Source: CAZQWJ01 sp964597265
GTDB taxonomy: Bacteria; Patescibacteriota; 4484-211; JAGQKX01
Reading direction: 5' to 3'
Length of the DNA: 24,375 nt
Assembly: GCA_964597265.1 (NCBI GenBank)
Contig: CAZQWJ010000015.1
Span: forward strand, 1-24,375
The notes under the pieces are model-generated. The model did no database searches and had not been told where the DNA came from. It saw only the letters and a list, made by a program, of their open reading frames with translations. Both the position numbers and the translations under genes were made by a program. Below, one piece after another: positions 1 through 6,415 of this stretch. The stretch's first letter is position 1, and each line of letters begins with the position of its first letter.

Positions 1-51
1 CCGGCATCTTCGGTGTAAACGAAGCGCTCTGGCCAGCTGAGCTAATCGCCC
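1..51 (-). tRNA. tRNA-Val (UAC), partial at window edge
   Basis: Read on the minus strand from base 51: a 7-base acceptor strand GGGCGAT, TA, a D-arm GCTC/GAGC closing an AGCTGGCCA loop, then an anticodon arm CTTCG-TTTACAC-CGAAG with a perfect 5-bp stem. The anticodon TAC lies at bases 15-17, which gives valine. The variable region begins with ATGCCGG and the window then ends, so the T-arm and 3' acceptor strand are outside. A TATAAT box lies about 19 bases upstream. Confidence 0.93.
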
Positions 52-69
52 AAGATACAAGATAGATGT

Positions 70-98
70 ATTATAAATGAAAAAACCATTAGTTTCTA
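70..98 (-). promoter_or_regulatory. Promoter of tRNA-Val
   Basis: Minus strand: perfect -10 TATAAT (bases 75-70) and a 4/6 -35 TAGAAA (98-93) with a 17-bp spacer. Expected transcription start is near base 63, about 12 bases before the mature tRNA 5' end, a normal length for a processed leader. Confidence 0.65.
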
Positions 99-114
99 GA
101 TGCTTATACCACAC

Positions 115-135
115 AAACAACGCCTATAGTTGTTT
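115..135. repeat. Inverted repeat AAACAAC/GTTGTTT
   Basis: Perfect 7-bp inverted repeat (115-121 and 129-135) around a 7-base centre, just upstream of the -35 box at 141 and between the divergent tRNA-Val and secreted-protein genes. It could be an operator or a weak hairpin. No clean T-tract follows, so a terminator is not favoured. Confidence 0.4.
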
Positions 136-140
136 CTAAT

Positions 141-169
141 TTGACGCATTTGTGTGATTGGTATATCCT
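141..169 (+). promoter_or_regulatory. Sigma70-like promoter, leaderless type
   Basis: The -35 TTGACG (141-146), a 17-bp spacer and the -10 TATCCT (164-169) precede the ATG at 176 by only 6 bases. The predicted transcription start coincides with the start codon, and no Shine-Dalgarno site is present. Confidence 0.6.
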
Positions 170-175
170 TAGATT

Positions 176-625
176 ATGAAAAAGCAAGGATTCTTGATCT
201 TGGTGCTTTTTGTATCTGCGGTCTTGTTCCCTCTTCCCGCGTGGGCTGAAACTTCAATCGATCTTGACGTGCCTACCAACTCATACATCAATCTCGAAGT
301 AAAAGATTCTACCGGAAATGTGCATGTGTCGGTCAATGGTGACGTGGTAATGACACAGGAAGGAACGTTTGAGTACTCTCCTCCAGATTCTCAACTTACT
401 AACCCTTTGGATGACACCTCTTCGTCAACCAAGGTAACAGTTCAATCTGAGGGAGAAAGCAATTCATCAGTAACAGTTGATAATCAGGTTGAAGTGACTA
501 CTCAGGACGAAACAAGAGAAACAATAAATGAAACCGCTAGCACCTCTTTCTTACACTCGTTCTTTGAATCGGTTCTGAGGGTGTTTGATGATCTTACCTC
601 TCGTTTGACTAACCTCTTTTCCTAA
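176..625 (+). CDS. Secreted protein of unknown function
   Basis: A 149-residue protein I do not recognise. Residues 1-24 form a clear signal peptide: MKKQ basic start, hydrophobic core, and a cleavage-type AWA before Glu25. The mature part is Ser/Thr/Asn-rich and acidic. Residues 28-70 look beta-strand-like (alternating hydrophobic residues, VHVSVNGDVVMTQEG), then a low-complexity linker rich in S, T, E and N runs to about residue 120. The last 28 residues (FLHSFFESVLRVFDDL and on) look like an amphipathic helix, which might bind a membrane or partner. Translation probably starts on a leaderless transcript. The gene converges on the pyrophosphatase gene with 15 bases between the stop codons. 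A surface or periplasmic role is inferred from the signal peptide only. Confidence 0.75.
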   Translation: MKKQGFLILVLFVSAVLFPLPAWAETSIDLDVPTNSYINLEVKDSTGNVHVSVNGDVVMTQEGTFEYSPPDSQLTNPLDDTSSSTKVTVQSEGESNSSVTVDNQVEVTTQDETRETINETASTSFLHSFFESVLRVFDDLTSRLTNLFS

Positions 626-640
626 AATCCGCGTGTATCG

Positions 641-1570
641 TTATTCAGCAAGTGCTTGAGTAAGTTGCGGTACAACTTGTTTTTTGCGGGACAACATGCC
701 AGGAATAAATGCACTGATATTGTCTTGTATTGTTGTCTCAAATATGTCTCCAAAAAGCTTTATATCGTCGGATACCACAAGCAACTGAGAGCCTTCGTTA
801 ATGATATCTGTCAGCATCAAGACAAGAGCAAAATAATTGTTTTCCTGTTTGAGTTCTTTCATGATGCTCAGCAAATCAGGTACTCGGGTCTTCAACAGGG
901 TAAGATCCGGAGTTTCTACCTGTCCAATACCGAGCATGTGCTCTCCCATCTCAAATACTTTAAAATCATTATGCAGAATTTGCTCAGGGGTTTTGTCATC
1001 AAGCTGCGCCTTAGCAGTGAACATCTCCATGCCTAGTTGTTGGTAATCGATTCCGAGTTCCTTCGACAGAATCTCCACAATTTCCCTGTCATACTTGGTG
1101 GTAGTAGGCGAGCGCAAGATTACAGTGTCAGACAAAATTCCACAAAGCAGTATCGGCTTAAGTCGGTCTGGCAAAGATATTCCATACTTGTCATACAAAT
1201 CGTATACGATCGAGGATGTGCTACCCCAAGGGCGCAAGTGACTTTCGATCGGATGTGAGTTTTGGAAGTTAATCTTGTGGTGATCAACAATACCAATGAT
1301 GTCATCGACAGTGATGCCATTGTAGTATTGGGATCGTTCATTGTGATCTACCAAAAAGACTTTGTGCCCGTTGATAGACTTAATAAACATTGGTGTTTCT
1401 ACACTAAACCGCTCCATTACGAATTCAGTTTCGCTGTTTAACTCACCCGCGCGAGCGGGGACATACTCATCAGTAGTATTAAAGCGGTTCAAAAAATCAG
1501 CCATAGCAATGGCACTCACGATTGAGTCTGTATCTGGATTTGTATGGCCAATAACGTAGATTTCCTGCAT
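641..1570 (-). CDS. ppaC: Manganese-dependent inorganic pyrophosphatase (family II, DHH)
   Basis: Hydrolyses pyrophosphate to two phosphates in the cytoplasm and so pulls biosynthetic reactions forward. The N-terminal DHH domain shows the metal-site motifs GHTNPDTDS (His9, Asp13, Asp15), VDH (Asp75) and VDHH (Asp96, His97, His98). The C-terminal DHHA2 domain ends with the substrate-binding SRKKQVVP signature (about 294-301). The length of 309 residues is normal for the family. An ATG three codons upstream (1579) keeps the frame open, but ATG 1570 is preferred: it begins MQEIYVIGHT as in relatives, and a -10 box ends 6 bases before it, so the upstream ATG would lie outside the transcript. It is divergent from adk, and both enzymes serve nucleotide and pyrophosphate turnover. 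Confidence 0.95.
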   Translation of the reverse strand: MQEIYVIGHTNPDTDSIVSAIAMADFLNRFNTTDEYVPARAGELNSETEFVMERFSVETPMFIKSINGHKVFLVDHNERSQYYNGITVDDIIGIVDHHKINFQNSHPIESHLRPWGSTSSIVYDLYDKYGISLPDRLKPILLCGILSDTVILRSPTTTKYDREIVEILSKELGIDYQQLGMEMFTAKAQLDDKTPEQILHNDFKVFEMGEHMLGIGQVETPDLTLLKTRVPDLLSIMKELKQENNYFALVLMLTDIINEGSQLLVVSDDIKLFGDIFETTIQDNISAFIPGMLSRKKQVVPQLTQALAE

Positions 1571-1576
1571 CTGTAA

Positions 1577-1606
1577 CATATATCAAGTAATAGCTCTACC
1601 TGTCAA
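1577..1606 (-). promoter_or_regulatory. Promoter of ppaC, leaderless type
   Basis: Minus strand: perfect -35 TTGACA (1606-1601), 18-bp spacer, -10 TATATG (1582-1577), then 6 bases to ATG 1570. The position decides the start codon in favour of 1570 over 1579. Confidence 0.6.
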
Positions 1607-1620
1607 AGGGTAAAAGAGTG

Positions 1621-1626
1621 TACAAT
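1621..1626 (+). promoter_or_regulatory. -10 box of adk
   Basis: TACAAT (5/6 to consensus) ends 7 bases before ATG 1634 and 4 bases before ATG 1631. No convincing -35 is seen. The expected transcription start lies at the ATG pair, so 1634 is the likely start of a leaderless mRNA. Confidence 0.5.
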
Positions 1627-1633
1627 ACGCATG

Positions 1634-2296
1634 ATGGACATCATCTTACTTGGCAAACCTGCATCAGGTAAGGGTACGCAGGGGGAGTTATTGGCGAAAC
1701 ACTTCGACCTTACGTTACTTACGGCCGGGACATTGCTGCGCAAATTTGCTCAACATGATTCTGACATTGGCCGCAGTATTAAGCAATCTCTTGAGCGTGG
1801 CGATCTGGTACCTGACGGACTAATCTTGTGGGTTGTACAAGAAGCGCTCCGTGAGATTGATCTTGAGTCAGGGATTATTTTTGATGGGATTCCTCGAATG
1901 CTTAATCAAGCGCTACTCTTAGAAGAAAAACTAGAAGAACTTAACAGGAGTATCAATGCCATTATTTATATTGACGTAAGCGACGAGTCTGTAGTCAGGC
2001 GGATCAGCGGGCGCAAAATATGTTCGCAAAACGATCAGCACATCTTTCATGTTGATTTTCACCCGCCAAAGCAGGCAAATATCTGTGATATCTGCGGTGG
2101 GGCACTCTATCAACGTTCTGATGATAGTGAAGAGCGAGCCTGGTATCGTCTCAAGGTATATAACGAGCAAACCTCTCCTGTGGTGACGCATTATCAAGAA
2201 CAGGGGATATTGTATACTGTCGATGGTGAACAACCGATCGATGTTATTTCGGAACAATTGATTGCGTTTTTGGCAGAGCTGCAAGAGAAAGTGTAA
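1634..2296 (+). CDS. adk: Adenylate kinase with long LID domain
   Basis: Converts ATP + AMP to 2 ADP in the cytoplasm. The 220-residue protein has the P-loop GKPASGKGT (7-15), an AMP-binding segment with TAGTLLR (30-36), FDGIPR (83-88, usually FDGFPR), and a long LID from about residue 125 to 163. The LID resembles the zinc type of Gram-positive enzymes: Cys130, Cys151 and Cys154 are kept in a GRKIC...CDICGG frame, but the expected second Cys at 133 is Asn. The fold may still bind zinc through a nearby His (136 or 139) or be stabilised without it. After the LID comes YQRSDD and a normal C-terminal helix. The start at 1634 rather than 1631 follows from the -10 box. Downstream lies a repeat-filled intergenic region with no clear terminator. 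Confidence 0.95.
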   Translation: MDIILLGKPASGKGTQGELLAKHFDLTLLTAGTLLRKFAQHDSDIGRSIKQSLERGDLVPDGLILWVVQEALREIDLESGIIFDGIPRMLNQALLLEEKLEELNRSINAIIYIDVSDESVVRRISGRKICSQNDQHIFHVDFHPPKQANICDICGGALYQRSDDSEERAWYRLKVYNEQTSPVVTHYQEQGILYTVDGEQPIDVISEQLIAFLAELQEKV

Positions 2297-2337
2297 GCGG
2301 GTTCGCCATTCCTACGGCCCGTTGTAAAGTTGGGAGG

Positions 2338-2432
2338 TTGTCATCCTGAACCCTGTATCAAGTACAGGGCAGGCTTGATTCAGGATCCAGATTGAATCAG
2401 GACTGGATCCCAAATTAAATTTGGGATGACAA
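2338..2432. repeat. MITE-like multi-hairpin repeat with TTGTCATCC ends
   Basis: Outer inverted repeats TTGTCATCC (2338-2346) and GGATGACAA (2424-2432) enclose nested perfect stems: CCTGAA/TTCAGG (2345-2350, 2379-2384), CCCTGTA/TACAGGG (2351-2357, 2363-2369), GGATCCAG/CTGGATCC (2383-2390, 2403-2410) and CCCAAATT/AATTTGGG (2409-2416, 2418-2425). No reading frame of note. This is an intergenic palindromic repeat. Confidence 0.8.
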
Positions 2433-2449
2433 GGCGTGGGTACGTTTCC

Positions 2450-2632
2450 GTCATCCCAGCGCACGCAGGTCCGATGACTCTCGATGAGTCGATCTCGATT
2501 CATCGAGGACTCCCGACATGTGTCGGAGGAGTATCGAGACTCTATCGGAGGATCCAGAAGGATTTTACGTATGTACAGAAGGGATCTCTCGATAAACTCG
2601 AGATGACGAGTTAGGTAAGGTCGAGATGACGA
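2450..2632. repeat. Second hairpin repeat cluster (GTCATC...GATGAC)
   Basis: Bounded by GTCATCC (2450) and GATGAC (2602-2607). Contains stems CTCGATGA/TCATCGAG (2480-2487, 2500-2507) and CCGACA/TGTCGG (2513-2518, 2521-2526), and a 12-bp direct repeat TCGAGATGACGA (2598-2609 and 2621-2632). Together with its neighbours it fills the gap between adk and the HAD gene. I see no gene here. Confidence 0.65.
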
Positions 2633-2655
2633 ATACAGTTACATCTAGGGTGTCA

Positions 2656-2703
2656 GTCATTCCGAGCGTAGCCTGTCCGCCCTTTGGCGGGACGAGGAAT
2701 CTC
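2656..2703 (+). repeat. GTCATTCCGAG hairpin repeat
   Basis: Starts GTCATTCCGAGCGTAGCCTG, has an inner stem GTCCGCC/GGCGGGAC around CTTT, and closes with CGAGGAATCTC. The ends pair with each other (ATTCC with GGAAT). A diverged copy in opposite orientation is at 13168-13213. The element abuts the stop codon of the HAD gene and may act as its transcript-end hairpin. Confidence 0.75.
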
Positions 2704-3334
2704 ATGCAATCAAGGTAAGGAGTTCTTCTGGTTTATGTAGTATCCGGTCTGGTTGGTAGCGGGCTAATGCTTGTTGTGTATTCAACCCCCAAACCACCGA
2801 TGCGATTTTGATACCTGCCTTGCGCGCAGCCTTAATATCTCTGATCTCATCCCCGATGTACCAGACGTCCTGAGGATTCAGCGAATACTGACGCAGTATT
2901 TTTCGCAGCTCTCTATGCTTACCAAATACATTAGAGCTTGCATGGCTAAAAGCCATGTTATCCGTAAGGTCGTTTTGTGCTAGAAATCGGTCGACAACGG
3001 TTTGTACGTTTGACGTTACAATGCCTATTTGCACGCCACTATTGTGAAGTTGTTTCAATACGTCTTGTATGCCTGGATAGAGGTGGGGTAGTGGCAATTG
3101 CTCTCTGAGGTCTTGTTGTACTTGTCTTAATACAACAGGCAGTTTATAGAATGGTATCCCTGCCTGACGTACTATGTGCCACAACGAGTGATCACGCATA
3201 TGTTTGAATTCTTCAGGAGGGATGGATGCAATGCCATGACGAGCCAAAACGGTATTAATAATCTGTTGTATGAGCCCCCAGTGATCGCGAAAATCCGTCA
3301 ATGTGCCATCGAAATCAAAAATAAGTGTAGCCAT
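2702..3334 (-). CDS. HAD-superfamily hydrolase (phosphoglycolate-phosphatase-like)
   Basis: A 210-residue cytoplasmic phosphatase of the HAD IA type; substrate not determinable. All four HAD motifs are visible: DFDGT with nucleophile Asp7 and Asp9 (7-11), TSN at 107-109, Lys139, and GDEIRD with acidic metal ligands at 162-166. The helical cap follows motif I (about residues 15-85), as in phosphoglycolate phosphatases and beta-phosphoglucomutases. The stop codon (TGA) touches a repeat element. The gene is divergent from the epimerase at 3377. Its -10 box TACAAT ends 9 bases before ATG, so the leader would be about 3 bases or none. Confidence 0.9.
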   Translation of the reverse strand: MATLIFDFDGTLTDFRDHWGLIQQIINTVLARHGIASIPPEEFKHMRDHSLWHIVRQAGIPFYKLPVVLRQVQQDLREQLPLPHLYPGIQDVLKQLHNSGVQIGIVTSNVQTVVDRFLAQNDLTDNMAFSHASSNVFGKHRELRKILRQYSLNPQDVWYIGDEIRDIKAARKAGIKIASVVWGLNTQQALARYQPDRILHKPEELLTLIA

Positions 3335-3343
3335 AGTAGGTAC

Positions 3344-3349
3344 ATTGTA
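3344..3349 (-). promoter_or_regulatory. -10 box of HAD hydrolase gene
   Basis: TACAAT on the minus strand, 9 bases from ATG 3334. The -35 candidate is poor. It interleaves with the divergent -10 of the epimerase gene at 3353-3358. Confidence 0.45.
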
Positions 3350-3352
3350 TGA

Positions 3353-3358
3353 TATAGT
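3353..3358 (+). promoter_or_regulatory. -10 box of epimerase gene
   Basis: TATAGT, 18 bases before ATG 3377, giving a predicted leader of about 12 bases with no Shine-Dalgarno site. No convincing -35. Confidence 0.35.
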
Positions 3359-3376
3359 GGACCGAGTAGCACGTAT

Positions 3377-4435
3377 ATGTCAGATACCAGTACACATACA
3401 AAAACGTTTCTCGTTACCGGTGGCGCAGGCTTTTTGGGAATCAATCTTATTCGCTACCTCCTCAAACAAAATCAGCACGTTGTATCTTTGGATATTGCTG
3501 ATTTTACATATCCAGAAAAAGATCAAATTACAGTGATACATGGAGATGTCCGCGATGCAGCTACTATGACCAAAGCATTGGAAGGAGTGGATGTAGTTGT
3601 GCACTCTGCGGCTGCGTTGCCTCTATACTCTCCCGAAGAAATCTACTCTACCAATGTAGACGGCACACGCGTGGTATTGGAAACAGCACGTGCAGCGCAG
3701 ATAGATCGCGTGGTACACGTTTCTTCTACCGCGGTGTATGGTATCCCGGATCACCACCCATTACTCGAAACTGATGAATTGCAGGGTGTTGGTCCGTATG
3801 GAGTTTCAAAAGTTGATGCGGAAAAAGTATGCGAAGAGTTTCGCGCCAAAGGTATGTGCGTTCCCATAGTACGGCCCAAATCATTCATCGGTCCCGAACG
3901 ATTGGGTGTTTTTGCTCTTTTGTATGACTGGGCAAAAAGCGGCAAGAATTTTCCGGTGCTGGGTCGAGGGAAAACCAAATATCAGCTTCTGGATGTGGAG
4001 GATTTGTGCGAAGCAATATACCTAGTGTCTATGAAGCCCTGCGAGATTGCTAATGATACGTTTAACATCGGTGCCAAAGAATTCAACGGTCTGCGAGAGG
4101 ATTTTCAAGCAGTATTGGATGAGGCAGGGTTTAATAAAAAGATTATTGCGTTTCCGGCAACGCCTGTCATCTGGGTACTCAAAGTGCTTGAATACTTGCA
4201 CCTGTCGCCATTATACGAGTGGGTATATGAAACCGCGTCCAAAGATTCGTTTGTTTCTATCGAAAAAGCCGAAAGAGTATTAGGTTTTTCGCCTCGATTC
4301 TCCAATCAGGATGCGCTGCTCAGAAATTACCGCTGGTACCTGGAGCACGAGAAAGAGTTTTCTCAGCAATCAGGTGTTTCGCATCGTGTGCCCTGGAAAC
4401 AGGGGATTCTTGGTCTTCTCAAAATACTGTTTTAG
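3377..4435 (+). CDS. NAD(P)-dependent sugar epimerase/dehydratase (extended SDR)
   Basis: A 352-residue extended short-chain dehydrogenase/reductase. The N-terminal Rossmann motif is GGAGFLG (15-21), with Asp39 after beta-2 favouring NAD. The catalytic triad fits Ser117 (VSSTAVYG), Tyr141 and Lys145 (YGVSK). The segment at about 160-175 (PKSFIGPERLGVF) replaces the usual 'RPxNVYGP' and begins the substrate domain, so the substrate is uncertain; a nucleotide sugar is likely, a sterol- or terpene-type compound possible. The last 40 residues form a basic tail ending in hydrophobic ILGLLKILF, which might rest on a membrane. It has its own promoter and is followed after 26 bases by the receiver gene, which also has its own -10 box. 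Confidence 0.88.
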   Translation: MSDTSTHTKTFLVTGGAGFLGINLIRYLLKQNQHVVSLDIADFTYPEKDQITVIHGDVRDAATMTKALEGVDVVVHSAAALPLYSPEEIYSTNVDGTRVVLETARAAQIDRVVHVSSTAVYGIPDHHPLLETDELQGVGPYGVSKVDAEKVCEEFRAKGMCVPIVRPKSFIGPERLGVFALLYDWAKSGKNFPVLGRGKTKYQLLDVEDLCEAIYLVSMKPCEIANDTFNIGAKEFNGLREDFQAVLDEAGFNKKIIAFPATPVIWVLKVLEYLHLSPLYEWVYETASKDSFVSIEKAERVLGFSPRFSNQDALLRNYRWYLEHEKEFSQQSGVSHRVPWKQGILGLLKILF

Positions 4436-4449
4436 TATTACACTGTTAG

Positions 4450-4455
4450 TACAAA
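4450..4455 (+). promoter_or_regulatory. -10 box of receiver gene, leaderless type
   Basis: TACAAA, exactly 6 bases before ATG 4462, lying between the epimerase stop and the receiver gene. It supports separate transcription of the receiver gene. Confidence 0.45.
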
Positions 4456-4461
4456 TCACCC

Positions 4462-4881
4462 ATGGAAAAAAAGGATTTCAATATTCTGATTATTGAAGAT
4501 GACTATTACATTCGCGAATTGTATCAGCGAGTCTTGACCACGTCGGGTTTTAGTGTATTCACTACCGCGGACGGCCAGGAAGGTTTTCAATTAGCTACCC
4601 AACACAAACCACAATTGATTCTGCTTGACGTCATGCTACCCGGAAAAAACGGACTTGCGCTACTTCGGCAATTGAAGGATAGCGACGAAACGCGAGATAT
4701 AGCGGTCATTGTATTAACCAACCTGGGACAGGAAAGCATTATCAAGGAAGCTATGACTGCGGGAGCCCAGGCGTTTTTCCTCAAACCAGAAGTGGACCCA
4801 TATGAATTGGCCAAACGAATAGAAGAATTTTTCGCCTCCCGTAACGTGCAGCAAGAGTCTGAGGTTACCGAAAATGCGTAG
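4462..4881 (+). CDS. Single-domain response regulator (CheY-like receiver)
   Basis: A 139-residue protein with a complete receiver domain: acidic pocket Asp13-Asp14, phospho-acceptor Asp56 (LLDVMLPGKNG), Thr86 (VIVLTN) and Lys108 (FLKPE). There is no output domain; residues 125-139 are a polar tail. It would take phosphate from a histidine kinase, but none is encoded in the window, so the partner lies elsewhere. The FLKPEVDP segment resembles receivers of diguanylate-cyclase and CPR stand-alone types. The stop is 5 bases from the stop of the convergent carbonic-anhydrase-like gene, so their transcripts must overlap or share a terminator region. Confidence 0.92.
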   Translation: MEKKDFNILIIEDDYYIRELYQRVLTTSGFSVFTTADGQEGFQLATQHKPQLILLDVMLPGKNGLALLRQLKDSDETRDIAVIVLTNLGQESIIKEAMTAGAQAFFLKPEVDPYELAKRIEEFFASRNVQQESEVTENA

Positions 4882-4886
4882 AAGTG

Positions 4887-5279
4887 TTAAGCGGCTGGTG
4901 TGCGATTGGTTCTGGATATTTCTTCAAACGTCCCATCAAGATGCACGTAATATGTCTCAACGTCCAGGTGTGGAAATAGTGCTTCGATTTTTCTCTCCGC
5001 CTCCTCGAGGTCGTGCTTGTGCCGTTCGTATGTGCCAGCCGCGCCATACGCGCCACAATCCTCGTGATTGAGCAGTATTACTTTGCGGATATGATGTAGT
5101 CTGTCTGATATCTCTACTTGTTTTAAAATTGAATAGAAATCAAACACACCACCAGCAAGAGCGACGCGGTCATGACTTTGTTCTTGATGGTGTTGCTGCA
5201 CCCACTCATGAATATACTCCTGGAAACGAAAGTCAATACAACTGATAATAATAGCTTCGCAGTTTTCTTGATGAGCCAT
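4887..5279 (-). CDS. Small beta-carbonic-anhydrase-like protein
   Basis: A 130-residue protein with the beta-carbonic-anhydrase zinc signature: Cys14-x-Asp16-x-Arg18 (ISCIDFRF) and His72-x2-Cys75-Gly76 (NHEDCGAYG). All zinc ligands and the Asp/Arg dyad are present. Classical enzymes have about 200 residues; this one lacks the N-terminal helices and part of the C-terminal region that build the dimer. It could hydrate CO2, or be a zinc protein with another activity, as in short carbonic-anhydrase-like families. Cytoplasmic, no signal peptide. It reads away from the ATP synthase operon, from a shared 70-base divergent promoter region. Confidence 0.85.
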   Translation of the reverse strand: MAHQENCEAIIISCIDFRFQEYIHEWVQQHHQEQSHDRVALAGGVFDFYSILKQVEISDRLHHIRKVILLNHEDCGAYGAAGTYERHKHDLEEAERKIEALFPHLDVETYYVHLDGTFEEISRTNRTPAA

Positions 5280-5285
5280 TGGCTA

Positions 5286-5314
5286 AGTGTACAAAAAGGA
5301 CATCCGATCGTCTA
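5286..5314 (-). promoter_or_regulatory. Promoter of carbonic-anhydrase-like gene, leaderless type
   Basis: Minus strand: -35 TAGACG (5314-5309), 17-bp spacer, -10 TACACT (5291-5286), then 6 bases to ATG 5279. Confidence 0.55.
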
Positions 5315-5323
5315 TACCTGATT

Positions 5324-5329
5324 TATAAC
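5324..5329 (+). promoter_or_regulatory. Candidate -10 box of the atp operon
   Basis: TATAAC, about 20 bases before ATG 5350; predicted leader of about 14 bases. A perfect TTGACA at 5332-5337 and a small palindrome ACACT-T-AGTGT (5335-5345) also lie here, but TTGACA has no well-placed -10 downstream. The palindrome could be an operator at the transcription start. Confidence 0.35.
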
Positions 5330-5349
5330 GATTGACACTTAGTGTTACT

Positions 5350-6129
5350 ATGTATGTGCGTATGCATGAGATATCTTTGGCAGCTGAAAAAATATTCGAG
5401 TTGTGGGGCCAGCCTATTACCAATTCTCTCATAACAACTGTGATTGTTTCCGCACTTATCATCATGCTTGCACTTTTGTACAACGCAAAAAAGAAGCTCA
5501 TCCCATCCAAACTTCAGTCTGTCATAGAGTTGCCTATCGAGGCCATGTACAATCTCTCCAAGCAGATCTCACCGGATCATGCACGCGAGTTCTTTCCCCT
5601 TATCACAACGATATTTTTGTTTGTGCTTATTTCTAACTGGTTCGGTCTTTTGCCAGGACTGACTGGCATAGGGATTGTGCACGAGGTAGAAGCGACAGAA
5701 ACAGTTGAACATGCTGAGGAAGAAGAGGATCATCCTACGCTTACACCACTGTTTAGGGCAACTACAGCAGACTTGAATACAACCATTGCATTGGCGCTGG
5801 TTTCGGTGGGGGCTGCACACTACTATGGCATCAAGAATCTAGGCATTGGAACTCACCTCAAGAAATTTTTTAATACATCCAACCCTATTAACTTTTTTGT
5901 AGGCATACTTGAATTGATTAGTGAGGTTTCCAAAATCATCTCGTTTTCTTTTCGTTTATTTGGTAATATCTTTGCCGGAGAAGTGTTGCTACTGGTCATG
6001 GGAGCATTAATACCGCTACTCATCCCTGTACCATTTATCGGGCTGGAGATATTTGTAGGATTTATTCAGGCGTTAGTGTTTGCTATGTTGACGTTGGTTT
6101 TTTGTACTATTGCAACACAACATCATTAA
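5350..6129 (+). CDS. atpB: ATP synthase F0 subunit a
   Basis: Forms the membrane half-channels for proton flow against the c-ring. The 259-residue protein has several membrane helices and the essential Arg at 202 in SFRLFGNIFAGE. The PLFRATTADLNTT segment (133-145) is standard. An acidic, His-containing loop at about 111-128 (HEVEATETVEHAEEEEDH) precedes it and is longer and more charged than usual. The C-terminus ends in VFAMLTLVFCTIATQHH, matching the family. ATG 5350 is chosen over an in-frame TTG at 5332, which overlaps a TTGACA box; ATG 5362 is also possible. No Shine-Dalgarno site. First gene of an eight-gene operon; no atpI precedes it. Confidence 0.95.
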   Translation: MYVRMHEISLAAEKIFELWGQPITNSLITTVIVSALIIMLALLYNAKKKLIPSKLQSVIELPIEAMYNLSKQISPDHAREFFPLITTIFLFVLISNWFGLLPGLTGIGIVHEVEATETVEHAEEEEDHPTLTPLFRATTADLNTTIALALVSVGAAHYYGIKNLGIGTHLKKFFNTSNPINFFVGILELISEVSKIISFSFRLFGNIFAGEVLLLVMGALIPLLIPVPFIGLEIFVGFIQALVFAMLTLVFCTIATQHH

Positions 6130-6134
6130 TCTCG

Positions 6135-6142
6135 AGGAGGTG
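6135..6142 (+). promoter_or_regulatory. Strong ribosome binding site of atpE
   Basis: AGGAGGTG, 5 bases before ATG 6148, is the best Shine-Dalgarno site in the operon. This fits the high copy number of subunit c (a ring of 8 or more per complex) compared with the single copies of a and delta. Confidence 0.8.
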
Positions 6143-6147
6143 TTACT

Positions 6148-6378
6148 ATGGACGCATTTACTTTAAAGGAACTTGCGGCAGGACTTGCCATCGGTATGGG
6201 TGCTATCGGCCCTGGTATAGGTATTGGACTCGTTGCTAAAGGCGCACTAGAGGCAATCGGTCGAAACCCCGAAGCCAGCGGAAAGATTCAGACCAATATG
6301 ATTCTTGCAATTGCCTTTGCCGAAGCAGTGGCCATCTATGCGTTGGTTATCGCACTGATTATTATCTTTGTAAGCTAA
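6148..6378 (+). CDS. atpE: ATP synthase F0 subunit c
   Basis: A 76-residue proteolipid forming the rotor ring. There are two membrane helices joined by the polar RNPEASGK loop. Helix 1 has the glycine-rich GPGIGIG packing motif. Helix 2 carries the ion-binding Glu59 (AFAEAVAIY). The sodium-type residues (Gln in helix 1, Ser or Thr after the Glu) are absent, with Ile and Ala there instead, so proton coupling is expected. The strong Shine-Dalgarno site upstream suits its stoichiometry. It lies 18 bases after atpB and 37 before atpF. Confidence 0.97.
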   Translation: MDAFTLKELAAGLAIGMGAIGPGIGIGLVAKGALEAIGRNPEASGKIQTNMILAIAFAEAVAIYALVIALIIIFVS

Positions 6379-6415
6379 TGCTCACACAGATAGTTCCCGA
6401 TGCGTCACAAATATT

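Noticed and set aside
2312..2614. Short open frames in the repeat cluster at 2312-2614.
   Set aside because: They are translations of palindromic repeats, have no ribosome binding site or -10 at the usual distance, and resemble no protein.
5332..5349. TTG start for atpB giving six extra residues (MTLSVT).
   Set aside because: This TTG is part of a TTGACA sequence and no ribosome binding site precedes it; ATG 5350 gives the more usual N-terminus.
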